Shown in pieces: positions 17,149-25,164 of a stretch of DNA of 64,000 nucleotides. Source of the stretch: Bradyrhizobium sp. CB1717 (lineage in GTDB: Bacteria > Pseudomonadota > Alphaproteobacteria > Rhizobiales > Xanthobacteraceae). Position 1 is the stretch's first letter; the number at the start of each line of letters is the position of its first letter. Position numbers and translations under genes: made by a program. The stretch is from assembly GCF_029714325.1 (NCBI RefSeq), contig NZ_CP121666.1, positions 4,030,001-4,094,000 of the forward strand, read 5' to 3'. The notes under the pieces are model-generated. The model worked only from the letters and a program-made list of their open reading frames with translations, was not told the origin of the DNA and ran no database searches.

Positions 17149-17889
17149 CTATTTGACGTATCCGGACAACATGGCCTGCGCCCATTCCGGGCGGTTGTTG
17201 GCGAGTGCGCGCGCCGAGGCGGCCTCCCAGTCGTATTCGAGCGCCAGGAGTTCGACCTGCCAGCCCCTTTTTCCCTTCGTCAGGATCGCGTAGCGGGCGT
17301 GAGGCGAGCGATGTTCCAGTTTTGCGGCAAAGGGAATGTCCGCGAAGACTGGGCATCCGACGCTCCCGGGATTGAGGACCAGACACTCGCGCGGCCCCTG
17401 AACGACGGCCTGGCGGTGGCTATGGCCACACAGCACCACGCGCGCCGCCGGCTCGCTCGCCAGGCGTGCTTCCAGCACGTCGCGGCGTGCCGGCACAAAG
17501 CGGCCGTCATCGAGCGATTCCTCCAGCAGGCACGTCGTATCGTTCTCGGGCGTGCCGTGGCAGGCCAGGATGCCATCGTCCAGTCGCAGTAGGGAGGGCA
17601 GGCTGTGGAGGGCGCGCCGCTGCTCCGCAGTCAACGCGTTGCGCGCAAACAGACCTGCCGGCGAGAGCTTGTCGTCCGGGAACTCCTCGATCCAGCGATC
17701 ATGGTTTCCGCGCACGGTCGGCAACGACAGCGACTGTAGGGCTTCGAAAGTCTCTTTCGGCCACAACGGGCTGGTGACGCAATCCCCGAGGTTGACCGTG
17801 CGATCGACGCCCCGTGCCTTGATGTCGGCCAGCACCGCCTCCAGCGCCGCAAGGTTGCCGTGGATGTCGGAAATGACTGCCAATCGCAT
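17149..17889 (-). CDS. Metallophosphoesterase, YfcE/ApaH-like
   Basis: A 246-residue calcineurin-like phosphoesterase. The two-metal motifs are visible: D-x-H in ISDIHGN (residues 7-11), GD in NLGDCV, GNHDR, HGTPEND and GHSH. GGGAG lies 7 bases before ATG 17889. It hydrolyses phosphodiesters or phosphomonoesters in the cytoplasm; the substrate is unknown. No operon partner. Confidence 0.9.
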   Translation of the reverse strand: MRLAVISDIHGNLAALEAVLADIKARGVDRTVNLGDCVTSPLWPKETFEALQSLSLPTVRGNHDRWIEEFPDDKLSPAGLFARNALTAEQRRALHSLPSLLRLDDGILACHGTPENDTTCLLEESLDDGRFVPARRDVLEARLASEPAARVVLCGHSHRQAVVQGPRECLVLNPGSVGCPVFADIPFAAKLEHRSPHARYAILTKGKRGWQVELLALEYDWEAASARALANNRPEWAQAMLSGYVK

Positions 17890-18099
17890 CGTTGAGCTCC
17901 CGTTTTATTTCGCCTGAACTTAGCTCTGCCAGGTCGCTGGACATATCTAGCATCAGCCAATGGGACGTTCACTAACTAGCCATCGCTGATCCGGCCTTCC
18001 TTCACCACCCTCGGTGCCCTCGAGTTCCCGTACGACATCCGGCCCCACGATTCCGAGATCGAACGTCACTGGGGCATTCCCCGACAGTGCTTCCACGTC

Positions 18100-18177
18100 G
18101 TCATTGCGAGCGCAGCGAAGCAATCCAGAATTTTTCCGCTGGGGCAGTCTGGATTGCTTCGCTGCGCTCGCAATGAC
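18100..18177. repeat. Hairpin repeat family A, copy 1
   Basis: The arms GTCATTGCGAGCGCAGCGAA and TTCGCTGCGCTCGCAATGAC flank AGCAATCCAGA/TCTGGATTGC, a near-perfect 33-base hairpin. Copies at 29063, 30651 and 54109. It lies in the 569-base gap before the RNA helicase, whose remaining bases show no gene. Confidence 0.85.
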
Positions 18178-18458
18178 GGAGTGTATGGCAATGGAATCCG
18201 CCTCCCTGTGTCCCGGCCCGGCGTCAGATCCGGCTGCAGCCAAGGTTAACGAAGGTGGCAACAAAAATCTCCTGCAACCTTCAGGCGCGGTTCTCTCCGG
18301 AAAGCCATGCATCACAGGCATGGTGATTTCAGAACACTTGGCGTAAAGAGCGCCCAGATCAAATCGCCAGCGTGCGGCCGGGCCGTTTGCCGCGCATGCC
18401 AGCTCAGGTCCGCCAGATCACCCTTTGCGCGCCTGAATCAACCAAGGTTCTCCATCCC

Positions 18459-20399
18459 GTGTCTCTTCCGGCCCTGACCCCGCCGCTCGCCCGCGCTTTG
18501 GCCGAGCGGAACTATGATTCACTGACGCCTGTCCAGCTCGCGGTGCTCGCCCACGAAGCCACCGGCCGCGACCTTCTGGTGTCGGCCCAGACCGGCTCCG
18601 GCAAGACCGTCGCCTATGGATTGGCGATTGCCAAAAATCTTCTCGATGATGCCGAGCAGTTCGAGCAGGCCGGTGCGCCGCTCGCGCTGATCGTCGCGCC
18701 GACCCGCGAGCTCGCACTTCAGGTTCAGCGCGAGCTGGCCTGGCTGTATGGCCATGCCGGCGGGCGCGTCGTCTCCTGTGTCGGCGGCATGGATCCGCGG
18801 CGCGAGCAGCGCGAGCTCGCCGCCGGCGCGCACATCGTGGTCGGCACGCCCGGGCGTCTGTGCGATCATCTGCGGCGTGGCCGGCTCGACATCTCCGAAC
18901 TCGCCGCCGTCGTGCTCGACGAAGCCGACGAGATGCTCAATCTCGGCTTTCGCGAGGACATGGAATTCATCCTCGAGACCACGCCGGAGACGCGCCGCAC
19001 CCTGCTGTTCTCGGCGACGTTTCCGCGCGGCATCGTCGCGCTGGCGCGGCAATATCAGCGCGACGCCTTCCGGATCGAGGTCGCCGGTGACGAAGGCGGT
19101 CATGCCGATATCGAGTACCGTGCGATCCGGATCGCGCCCGCCGACGTCGAGCATGCCGTCGTCAACGTGCTCCGCTTCTACGAGCCGCCGAGCGCGCTGG
19201 TGTTCTGCAGCACGCGCGACGCCGTCAGGCATTTGCAGGCAGCGCTCCTGGAGCGCGGCTTTGCCGTGGTCGCCCTGTCGGGCGAGCTGACGCAGAACGA
19301 GCGGACCCTGGCGCTGCAGTCGCTGCGCGACGGCCGCGCCCGCGTCTGCGTCGCGACGGACGTTGCCGCCCGCGGCATCGATCTGCCGAGCCTCGACCTC
19401 GTCATCCATGCCGATTTGCCCAACGACGCCGAAGTGATGCAGCATCGCTCGGGCCGCACCGGGCGCGCGGGCCGGAAGGGGACGAGCGTCCTGCTGGTGC
19501 CGCCCGCGCGGCGGCGGCGTGCGGAGCTGCTGCTCAATCTCGCGGGCGTCGACGCGGACTGGGGCACGGCGCCCCAGGCCGATGAGATACGCAAGCTCGA
19601 TCACGAACGCATGAAGGACGTGCTGTTCACCGAGGAGACGACTCCCGACGATCTGGCCTTGGCGCAAGCGCTATTGGCCGAGCGTTCGGCCGAGGACATC
19701 GCCGCGGCGCTCGCAAGGCTTTATCGCGCGCGGCTGCCGTCACCCGAAGACATCATCGATCCGGGCGAGCGGACCGGCCGTCCGCGCGACGATCGCGGTC
19801 GCGACCGGTTGGAAGGCGGTGACGATCGTCCAGCAAAACCTCGGGCGAAATCCGGAAAGGCGTCGCCGAAGCACGCCATGGCGGAGGGCAGCGTCTGGTT
19901 CCGCGCCGCGATCGGGCGGCGCAAGAATGCGGAGGCGCGCTGGCTGCTGCCGATGATCTGCCGCAGAGGCGGCATCGACAAGCGCGACATCGGCGCCATC
20001 AAGATCATGGACACCACCACCGAGTTCGAGATTTCCGAGCGGGTCGCGGAGTCCTTTGCCGCGAAGATCAAGCGTCCGGACAAGGAGGACAGCATCCGCA
20101 TCGAGCCGATGGCGGAGGCGCCGCAGCGGCACGCGCCCTCGGAGGAGCAGTCATATGCACCCCGGCACGAGAGCCGCGAGGGTGCTCAGCGTGACCGTCG
20201 CGACGATCGACCGCGCGACACGGGATTCAAGTCGCGGGACAAGGGGCACGGCGAACGCAAGCCGAAATTCGACGACGCGCCGTCCTTCGGAAAGAAAAAG
20301 CGGCACAAGAACAAGCCCGGCCACGCAGAGCCGTCGGTCACGCCGTGGCCGGTCAAGGGCGCGCCCGGAAAGAAATCAAAGAAGAAGCGGCGCGGTTGA
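18459..20399 (+). CDS. DEAD-box RNA helicase with DbpA-type RNA-binding domain
   Basis: A 646-residue ATP-dependent RNA helicase. Motifs in order: Q motif (LTPVQ), Walker A AQTGSGKT at about 43-50, PTRELA, DEAD near 153, SAT, then the second RecA domain with ARGID and HRSGRTGR. Residues about 473-550 match the DbpA-type RNA-binding domain, which suggests ribosomal RNA as target. A basic, disordered tail of about 90 residues follows. GTG at 18459 gives a family-like N-terminus; ATG at 18396 is an alternative. Likely role: ribosome assembly or RNA turnover, perhaps in the cold. Confidence 0.92.
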   Translation: MSLPALTPPLARALAERNYDSLTPVQLAVLAHEATGRDLLVSAQTGSGKTVAYGLAIAKNLLDDAEQFEQAGAPLALIVAPTRELALQVQRELAWLYGHAGGRVVSCVGGMDPRREQRELAAGAHIVVGTPGRLCDHLRRGRLDISELAAVVLDEADEMLNLGFREDMEFILETTPETRRTLLFSATFPRGIVALARQYQRDAFRIEVAGDEGGHADIEYRAIRIAPADVEHAVVNVLRFYEPPSALVFCSTRDAVRHLQAALLERGFAVVALSGELTQNERTLALQSLRDGRARVCVATDVAARGIDLPSLDLVIHADLPNDAEVMQHRSGRTGRAGRKGTSVLLVPPARRRRAELLLNLAGVDADWGTAPQADEIRKLDHERMKDVLFTEETTPDDLALAQALLAERSAEDIAAALARLYRARLPSPEDIIDPGERTGRPRDDRGRDRLEGGDDRPAKPRAKSGKASPKHAMAEGSVWFRAAIGRRKNAEARWLLPMICRRGGIDKRDIGAIKIMDTTTEFEISERVAESFAAKIKRPDKEDSIRIEPMAEAPQRHAPSEEQSYAPRHESREGAQRDRRDDRPRDTGFKSRDKGHGERKPKFDDAPSFGKKKRHKNKPGHAEPSVTPWPVKGAPGKKSKKKRRG

Positions 20400-20426
20400 G
20401 CGGCGCGAGGCGACGCAGACAGCGAT

Positions 20427-20454
20427 GATGCCGCCGGATTGCGCCGGCGGCATC
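20427..20454. terminator. Stem-loop between convergent genes
   Basis: GATGCCGCCGG pairs perfectly with CCGGCGGCATC around a 6-base loop. It lies between the convergent helicase and Gly-rich genes, but neither side has a T run, so it may slow or end transcription only with help. Confidence 0.5.
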
Positions 20455-20476
20455 ACCTGAAAGGCCCGGTGTGAGC

Positions 20477-20779
20477 TCAGCGGCCGCCGCCGCCACCGCC
20501 ACCACCTCCGCCGCCGCCGCCACCACCACCGGCATCACGCAGCGACGTATTGTAGCGAGGATCAGTCTGCTTCATGTAGATCGGTGAGATGTCATGGGTG
20601 GGGCGAGCGACGCGACGTCCGCCGCCCTGGTTCGGCAGATCGATCAGGCCGGCACAGCCCTCGAAGAAGGCAAACTCGCAGCCATAGGTGCGATACTGCG
20701 CCGCGTTGGCGCTGGTCGCGCTGAACGCAGCCGTCGCAGCGAATGCAATCAAGGCAAGTTTCGACAATGTGAGTTTCAT
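20477..20779 (-). CDS. Small secreted protein with polyglycine tail
   Basis: A 100-residue protein with a clear Sec signal peptide ending SANAA (about residue 27), a short middle region with two cysteines (YGCEFAFFEGCAG), and a C-terminal run of 16 glycines ending in Arg. ATG at 20779 has GGAG 7 bases upstream; the longer frame is rejected. The Gly run is encoded by repeated GGC/GGT codons, so its length may vary by replication slippage. No family recognised. Confidence 0.7.
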   Translation of the reverse strand: MKLTLSKLALIAFAATAAFSATSANAAQYRTYGCEFAFFEGCAGLIDLPNQGGGRRVARPTHDISPIYMKQTDPRYNTSLRDAGGGGGGGGGGGGGGGGR

Positions 20780-20902
20780 GGACATTCTCCAGTCTCGGTT
20801 CGGCGAGACCGGAACGGCCCGCACAGTCCTTCGACGGGAGCTCGCCGGAAGCGGTTCGAGGCGCGGCTTCACGCCCGCGTGAGCCCGGATGGTCCTGGGA
20901 CG

Positions 20903-21409
20903 TTACGTCGCGGCGAGGTCGCGGAGCATGTAGGTCGCGCCGTTGCCGTAGGATGCGAGCTTTGCGCGCAATTCCGCATCCGCCGATACCGGCCGAAAGC
21001 CGAACCGCTCCCACAGCGGCCGCGTGGCGTAGACCGAGACCAGCGCGAGCGCCGCTATGCCTGACGCACGAGCCAGCTTCTCGATATCAGCAACATAAGC
21101 GCGCGACGCGCCGCCGCGGAAATCGGGCAGCACCGCGACGTCGTGCACATAGATGCAATCGGCATCGACGGGGATGAGTTCGAGGAAAGCATCAAGCGGC
21201 GGAATCCGGTGCCGCTTCCAGGGATGCGCGAGGCCGTAACCGACGGTCTCGTCGTCCGCAATGAGCGCGCGGCAGCCGTCGCGACAGAGCCGCATCTTTT
21301 CCGCGAACACCTCGGGTCGTTCCGGAAGGTCGGGATGGATGCGCGCCGCGATCGCGCTGATCGCGGGCAGGTCGGAGGCGCGCGCGGGACGCCAATGCGG
21401 CTTGCTCAT
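20903..21409 (-). CDS. GNAT-family N-acetyltransferase
   Basis: A 168-residue acetyltransferase starting MSKPHWRPARASDLPAISAI, a usual GNAT N-terminus. The acetyl-CoA strand is IYVHDVAVLPDFRGG; the loop is degenerate (FRGGASRAYV instead of R-x-x-G-x-G/A). C-terminal helix and strand are complete. The substrate is unknown. Confidence 0.83.
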   Translation of the reverse strand: MSKPHWRPARASDLPAISAIAARIHPDLPERPEVFAEKMRLCRDGCRALIADDETVGYGLAHPWKRHRIPPLDAFLELIPVDADCIYVHDVAVLPDFRGGASRAYVADIEKLARASGIAALALVSVYATRPLWERFGFRPVSADAELRAKLASYGNGATYMLRDLAAT

Positions 21410-21556
21410 GTCGGTCGTCGTTCCGTCTCACTCATTCCAGTTTATTCCGCTGCGCCGGTGAGCGCAGCGAAAAATATCTTTGCCGCCCGCGCAGGAATAC
21501 GGCGCCCCTGGCGCGGCGTCCTATCCATGCAAGCCAATTGCATGACAGGAGACACT

Positions 21557-21943
21557 ATGACGTCCTCGATCCGCCTCGCGCTCACGCTCGCCGTCTCACT
21601 CGCGATCGTTCCCGCCGCGTTCGCCGCGCCGCCGACCAAGACCGGCAAGACCGACAAGGGCAACGTGCTCACCGACGCCAAGGGCATGACGCTCTACACC
21701 TTCGACAAGGATGCGGACGGCAAGTCGGCCTGCAACGGACCGTGTGCGACCAATTGGCCGGTGCTGAAGGCCGAGGCGAGCGACGCTCCCGGCGACGGCT
21801 ACACCGTCATCACGCGCGACGACGGCTCCAGACAATGGGCCTACAAGGGCAAGCCGCTCTACACCTTCGCCAAGGACCAGAAGCCCGGCGACATCACCGG
21901 CGACGGCTTCTTGAACGGTGCCTGGCATCTGGCGATGCCCTGA
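21557..21943 (+). CDS. Secreted COG4315-type protein (Y-x-F/Y-x-x-D repeats)
   Basis: A 128-residue exported protein with a signal peptide ending AAFAAP (about residue 22). Two copies of the family unit are seen: LYTFDKDADGKSACNGPCATNWPV and LYTFAKDQKPGD. This family (often annotated as lipoprotein) is found in the periplasm with unknown role; the CxxxC pair suggests a disulphide. AGGAG lies 5 bases before ATG 21557. No lipobox. Confidence 0.82.
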   Translation: MTSSIRLALTLAVSLAIVPAAFAAPPTKTGKTDKGNVLTDAKGMTLYTFDKDADGKSACNGPCATNWPVLKAEASDAPGDGYTVITRDDGSRQWAYKGKPLYTFAKDQKPGDITGDGFLNGAWHLAMP

Positions 21944-22385
21944 CGGTTCGCGGCGCAGATCCGGTGCGCCCGTCTTATGGAGGGAGGCGCACCGGAGCGC
22001 AGGCGGGCCGCAGCGGGGAGGGAAATAGCGGAAATCCGGCAAAAAGATCATGTTGCAAGTGCGATCATTTGCCTCGGAGCAGGGGCGTTGCTGCGCTCAT
22101 CTCAAGTTGGCGCATGCGATCGCAACAACTTCAAAGATGCAAAACGCGGTCTGCGCCGCTGCGCCGCATCAATTGAACAAATTCACGCTGAGAGTCTGAA
22201 AGCGAACCGAACAGAGCACCCTCTTCGGTCATAGTCGGCTCTGCAAGGGGGACGGAGCGGTTATCCGCAGCAACAATCCCACCGCATTGAAAGTAGCAGT
22301 ATTGGTGTCCTGGTGCGGCACGCACCTCGATGCCCCGGGGAGTCTTCAATCCGTTATCTAGTTTCGCTTGAAAGGATGAAAGCCC
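21944..22385. other. Gene-free region upstream of phasin gene
   Basis: About 440 bases without a supported gene. It holds the 10-base stem at 21961-21995 and should contain the phasin promoter. The TGC/GCA-rich stretch at 22080-22180 could include PhaR-type sites, but none is clear. Confidence 0.45.
21961..21995 (+). terminator. Stem-loop after the COG4315 gene
   Basis: CCGGTGCGCC at 21961-21970 pairs perfectly with GGCGCACCGG at 21986-21995, 18 bases after the stop. No T run follows, so termination is only suggested. Confidence 0.4.
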
Positions 22386-22871
22386 GTGAATGATGCCAAT
22401 GTGAAAGTCGAGACCAATGCCGCTCCGCAAGACGTGGGGGCCAACGGAAGCGCAAAGTTCCAGTTCGACGTACCGTTCTTCAACATGCAGACGATGTTCG
22501 GCAGTTTCGCCGAACAGGGCGCCACGCGGGCCCAGGCGAATTTTGCGAAGGTGAGGGCGACTTCGGAGGAAGTCACCACCGCTCTCTGCGATGCCTATTC
22601 GACCAATGCCAAGCGTGCCGCCGACTACGGCATCAAGCTCGTCGAAATATCCCACGTCAATACCACCTCCACGCTGGACTTCATTTCCCAGCTCGCCGAT
22701 GCGAGGTCGTTTGCCGATCTCGTCAACCTCTCCACCGCCCACAGTCGCAAGACCTTCGAAGCAACTTCGGCTCAGAACCGCGAACTCTGGGACCTCGCCC
22801 AGAAGGTCGCAACGGAAACGGCCGAGCCGATCAAGCAGAGCTTCAACCGGGTATTGCGTAGCGCTGCTTGA
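22386..22871 (+). CDS. Phasin family protein
   Basis: A 161-residue protein, mainly amphipathic helix from about residue 30, with the phasin pattern (FAEQGATRAQANFAKVRATSEEVTTAL, then TSTLDFISQLADARSFADLVNLSTAHSRKTFE). Phasins coat polyhydroxybutyrate granules in the cytoplasm. GTG at 22386 follows AAGGA. The C-terminal half resembles phasin_2 members of Bradyrhizobium. It stands alone; no pha genes are in the window. Confidence 0.9.
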   Translation: MNDANVKVETNAAPQDVGANGSAKFQFDVPFFNMQTMFGSFAEQGATRAQANFAKVRATSEEVTTALCDAYSTNAKRAADYGIKLVEISHVNTTSTLDFISQLADARSFADLVNLSTAHSRKTFEATSAQNRELWDLAQKVATETAEPIKQSFNRVLRSAA

Positions 22872-22988
22872 ATCGAAGCGGTTGGCCGCGCGGATCGGCT
22901 GGACGAGCGTCTCCGCAAGAAGAGAAGCCGTCCAGCCGATTGCGGCCTCCCTCACTGCTGAGGTGATTCCAAGCTGGAGGAAATCACG

Positions 22989-23216
22989 ATGGGTATGGTG
23001 ATGATCAAGTGCCCGGAAACGGGAGATGCCATTCCGACGGGCATCGAGATGGATGGCGAGAGGTTTCGGTGCAGTGCGGTGTTCTTTTCGCGCACCTATT
23101 GCAGGATGTGCGCCGCGACGCACGAATGGTTCGCCAGAGAGGCGTGGGTCTACGAGTCGGTCTTGGCGAATGGCGGGTCCGGGGGGAGGCAGCCAATCCG
23201 CGCCGGCGCGGCGTGA
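22989..23216 (+). CDS. Small Cys-containing protein, unknown
   Basis: A 75-residue protein starting MGMVMIKCPETGDAIPTGIEMD. Two Cys groups (KCPETG and YCRMCAA) suggest a zinc-binding ribbon, typical of a small conserved rhizobial family. TGGAGG lies 9 bases before the ATG, a strong ribosome site. The last 22 codons overlap the end of the convergent Crp-type gene by 67 bases. Confidence 0.7.
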   Translation: MGMVMIKCPETGDAIPTGIEMDGERFRCSAVFFSRTYCRMCAATHEWFAREAWVYESVLANGGSGGRQPIRAGAA

Positions 23217-23938
23217 AGGACCCTTGGCGCATCCTGCGAAACGATCCGATCGATCCTGCGGCTCATCACCTTGTAGCACTCACAGGCGATGATCTCGAGC
23301 CGGTGCCTGTCGATCTCCAGCTGGCCGCGCCGGTTGGATTTGATTGCCCGTGATGAGCGCAACGCGCTCACCACGTGGGTGACCGTGGTGCGGCGGACGC
23401 CGAGCAATTCCGACAGCGTTTCCTGCGTCAAGGGCAGGATGTCACCACCATCCGTCCGGTCGTGGATGTGCAGCAGCCAGCGGGCGAGGCGCGCCTCGAC
23501 CGAATGCAGAGCATTGCAGGCTGCGACGTGCTGGAATTGCGTCAGCAGCGTCCTGGTGAGAAGCTGAACCGAGCTTGCAATGGCGGGACTGCGTTCGAGC
23601 GCATTGTGAAATCGTGCGGGCGAGATCTGCAGCGCCGTCCCGGCCACGCGGACGACCGCAGTCATGGGTGATCGGGTCGGGCCGAGCGCCGTCAGGAGTC
23701 CGACGGCGCCGTCGTTGCCGATCACGGCAGTTGCCGCCGTCTGTCCGTTCGGCAACTCCATGATGAGCGCGACCGCGCCGCTGCAGGGAAAGGACAGGTG
23801 CTCGATCTTGTCGCCCGATCGAACCAGGACTGCGTCGTGCTGAAGCTCTACTTTTCGCAAATGAGGTGCGAGCAACGCGAAATCGGCCGGCGGTAACGCA
23901 GCTAACAACCGATTACCAACTCTTCTCGCGTGCTCCAT
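23150..23938 (-). CDS. Crp/Fnr-family transcription regulator
   Basis: A 262-residue regulator. A cyclic-nucleotide-binding-like domain lies at about residues 20-140 and a winged helix-turn-helix at about 155-215 (LTQETLSELLGVRRTTVTHVVSALR). No Fnr cysteine cluster is present. ATG at 23938 (MEHARRVGN) is preferred over upstream codons. The 35-residue tail after the HTH is unusual and overlaps the small gene at 22989. Confidence 0.88.
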   Translation of the reverse strand: MEHARRVGNRLLAALPPADFALLAPHLRKVELQHDAVLVRSGDKIEHLSFPCSGAVALIMELPNGQTAATAVIGNDGAVGLLTALGPTRSPMTAVVRVAGTALQISPARFHNALERSPAIASSVQLLTRTLLTQFQHVAACNALHSVEARLARWLLHIHDRTDGGDILPLTQETLSELLGVRRTTVTHVVSALRSSRAIKSNRRGQLEIDRHRLEIIACECYKVMSRRIDRIVSQDAPRVLHAAPARIGCLPPDPPFAKTDS

Positions 23939-24153
23939 CACGGGAATAGTCCCTGGACGGACGCACGGCAGACGCATCTTCACCAATCGAGCTGCGCTGC
24001 CGCTTGCCACGGCAAACGAATAAACTCGTCTTAAAAGCTAAGGTTCCGCTGACGTATTGGCAAGCCGGCACGCCAATGCGTTTGATCACGATCAGGCCTT
24101 CGAAGATCGAGCCGGCCGTTTGCAAAACTGCGCGTCTGACGCGAGCGCCGCTC

Positions 24154-24708
24154 CTAGCGCAGCCCCTCATACACCATCAGCCCGCGAGCGATCTGCAGTT
24201 TGCGGATCGCGCGCGGCAGCAGCTTCTCCGGTTGGTGCAGGTAGCGCCAAGAGGTGAGGGTGAAGGCTGAAAGCGCGCCGCATTCGTCGTCGAACGGCGC
24301 GAGCACGCCGGTGACGCTCACCGGCGTATGCGGGCGAGCGTTGAAGGGCAGCAGCAGGAGCTCGAGATGCGCCTTGCTGCCGTCCTCGCGCGTGGCGGTG
24401 ACGCCGGCAATCGCGCCAAGCGTCTCGTCGGCGACGATGGTCGTGATGTCCTCGATCTCGCTGCGGCTGGCTGGCGTGAACAGCGCCGCAAAGCTCTGGT
24501 CCTTGAGGTCGGTCCCTGCAAGCGCGCAGACGCGGGTACCGGCAACGCGGAAGGGGAAGCCGAGATTGGGCTCGCAGGACAGCACGAAGATGTCGCCGAG
24601 CAGGCCGCGCACCGCGGCCGGATCGATGTCGGCCCGGTCAGGGGCCCGTGCAGTACCGCGCTTCTTGTCCCAATACGCGAAAAATGCGCGGCTTGACGGA
24701 TGTTTCAT
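24154..24708 (-). CDS. PAS-domain protein (PF07310-like)
   Basis: A 184-residue protein with one PAS-like fold (WDKKRGTARAPDRADIDP, then FRVAGTRVCALAGTDLKDQSF), characteristic of the PAS_5 family of alphaproteobacteria. No output domain is attached, so it probably works through partners. It lies divergent from the candidate small RNA, with about 200 bases between. Confidence 0.82.
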   Translation of the reverse strand: MKHPSSRAFFAYWDKKRGTARAPDRADIDPAAVRGLLGDIFVLSCEPNLGFPFRVAGTRVCALAGTDLKDQSFAALFTPASRSEIEDITTIVADETLGAIAGVTATREDGSKAHLELLLLPFNARPHTPVSVTGVLAPFDDECGALSAFTLTSWRYLHQPEKLLPRAIRKLQIARGLMVYEGLR

Positions 24709-24882
24709 GACTGACGCTAACCCCGGGGGCGCAACCTTGCGGGACAGATCTGTCCCGCTTCAGTGCACCCGCGATCCCTTCTGTTGTTGTGCAGGAGGGG
24801 ATTTGCAGCGTCCATGCCGCGGGGGCGTTTTCACGCCTGTTAAGGCCGTCTTTGCGTCGTTAACGTTAAATTAACTATGCGC

Positions 24883-24909
24883 TTTGCAGCTCGCGCGGCC
24901 CTGCTATGG
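24883..24909 (+). promoter_or_regulatory. Possible sigma-70 promoter of a small RNA
   Basis: CTTTGC at 24882-24887 and CTATGG at 24904-24909 resemble alphaproteobacterial -35 and -10 boxes with a spacer of about 16 bases. The upstream side is AT-rich (TTAACGTTAAATTAAC). Weak by itself; supported by the structured stretch and terminator downstream. Confidence 0.4.
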
Positions 24910-24994
24910 TGACCGCGGTCGCAAGCCCCGCCGCTTTTTCTCCAGGTTCTCGGCGGGGTCTGTACACAGGGCGTCAAACAGTTTGGCCACGGGC

Positions 24995-25011
24995 CGGGGA
25001 GGGGTGGGGAT
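24995..25011. repeat. G-rich 17-base block, copy 2
   Basis: Exact copy of the block at 10437-10453. Here it is on the plus strand of the candidate small RNA and overlaps its second stem. Confidence 0.6.
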
Positions 25012-25051
25012 ACACCTTCATTCCCTAGGGCATCGGAAGGCCGACACGGAC

Positions 25052-25088
25052 AGGCAGGGCTTTTCCCAGGGCCCTGCCTTTTCCTTTT
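25052..25088 (+). terminator. Rho-independent terminator
   Basis: AGGCAGGGC pairs with GCCCTGCCT around a 10-base loop and is followed by a T-rich tract TTTTCCTTTT. It has no T run on the other strand. Confidence 0.85.
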
Positions 25089-25164
25089 GTGTACTTGCGC
25101 CGGGACGGTAAAGGCGACTATCTCCAAGCCTGTCGCTCCGATCGGGCCTGAAAGCGAAGCTGCC

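Larger units (their letters stand above)
24916..25088 (+). ncRNA. Candidate small RNA upstream of the rhomboid gene
   Basis: About 173 bases with a plausible promoter on the left and a classical terminator on the right. Internal stems: CCCCGCCG (24926-24933) with CGGCGGGG (24951-24958), and GGGGAT (25006-25011) with ATTCCC (25020-25025). No frame codes for a family-like protein. It carries the second copy of the 17-base G-rich block (24995-25011). It does not match 6S, SRP, tmRNA or RNase P as far as I can see. It could also be a leader for the rhomboid gene ended by attenuation. Confidence 0.5.

Noticed and set aside
18100..18177. CRISPR-like repeat pattern
   Set aside because: Repeats are single palindromes at distant sites, not arrays with spacers.
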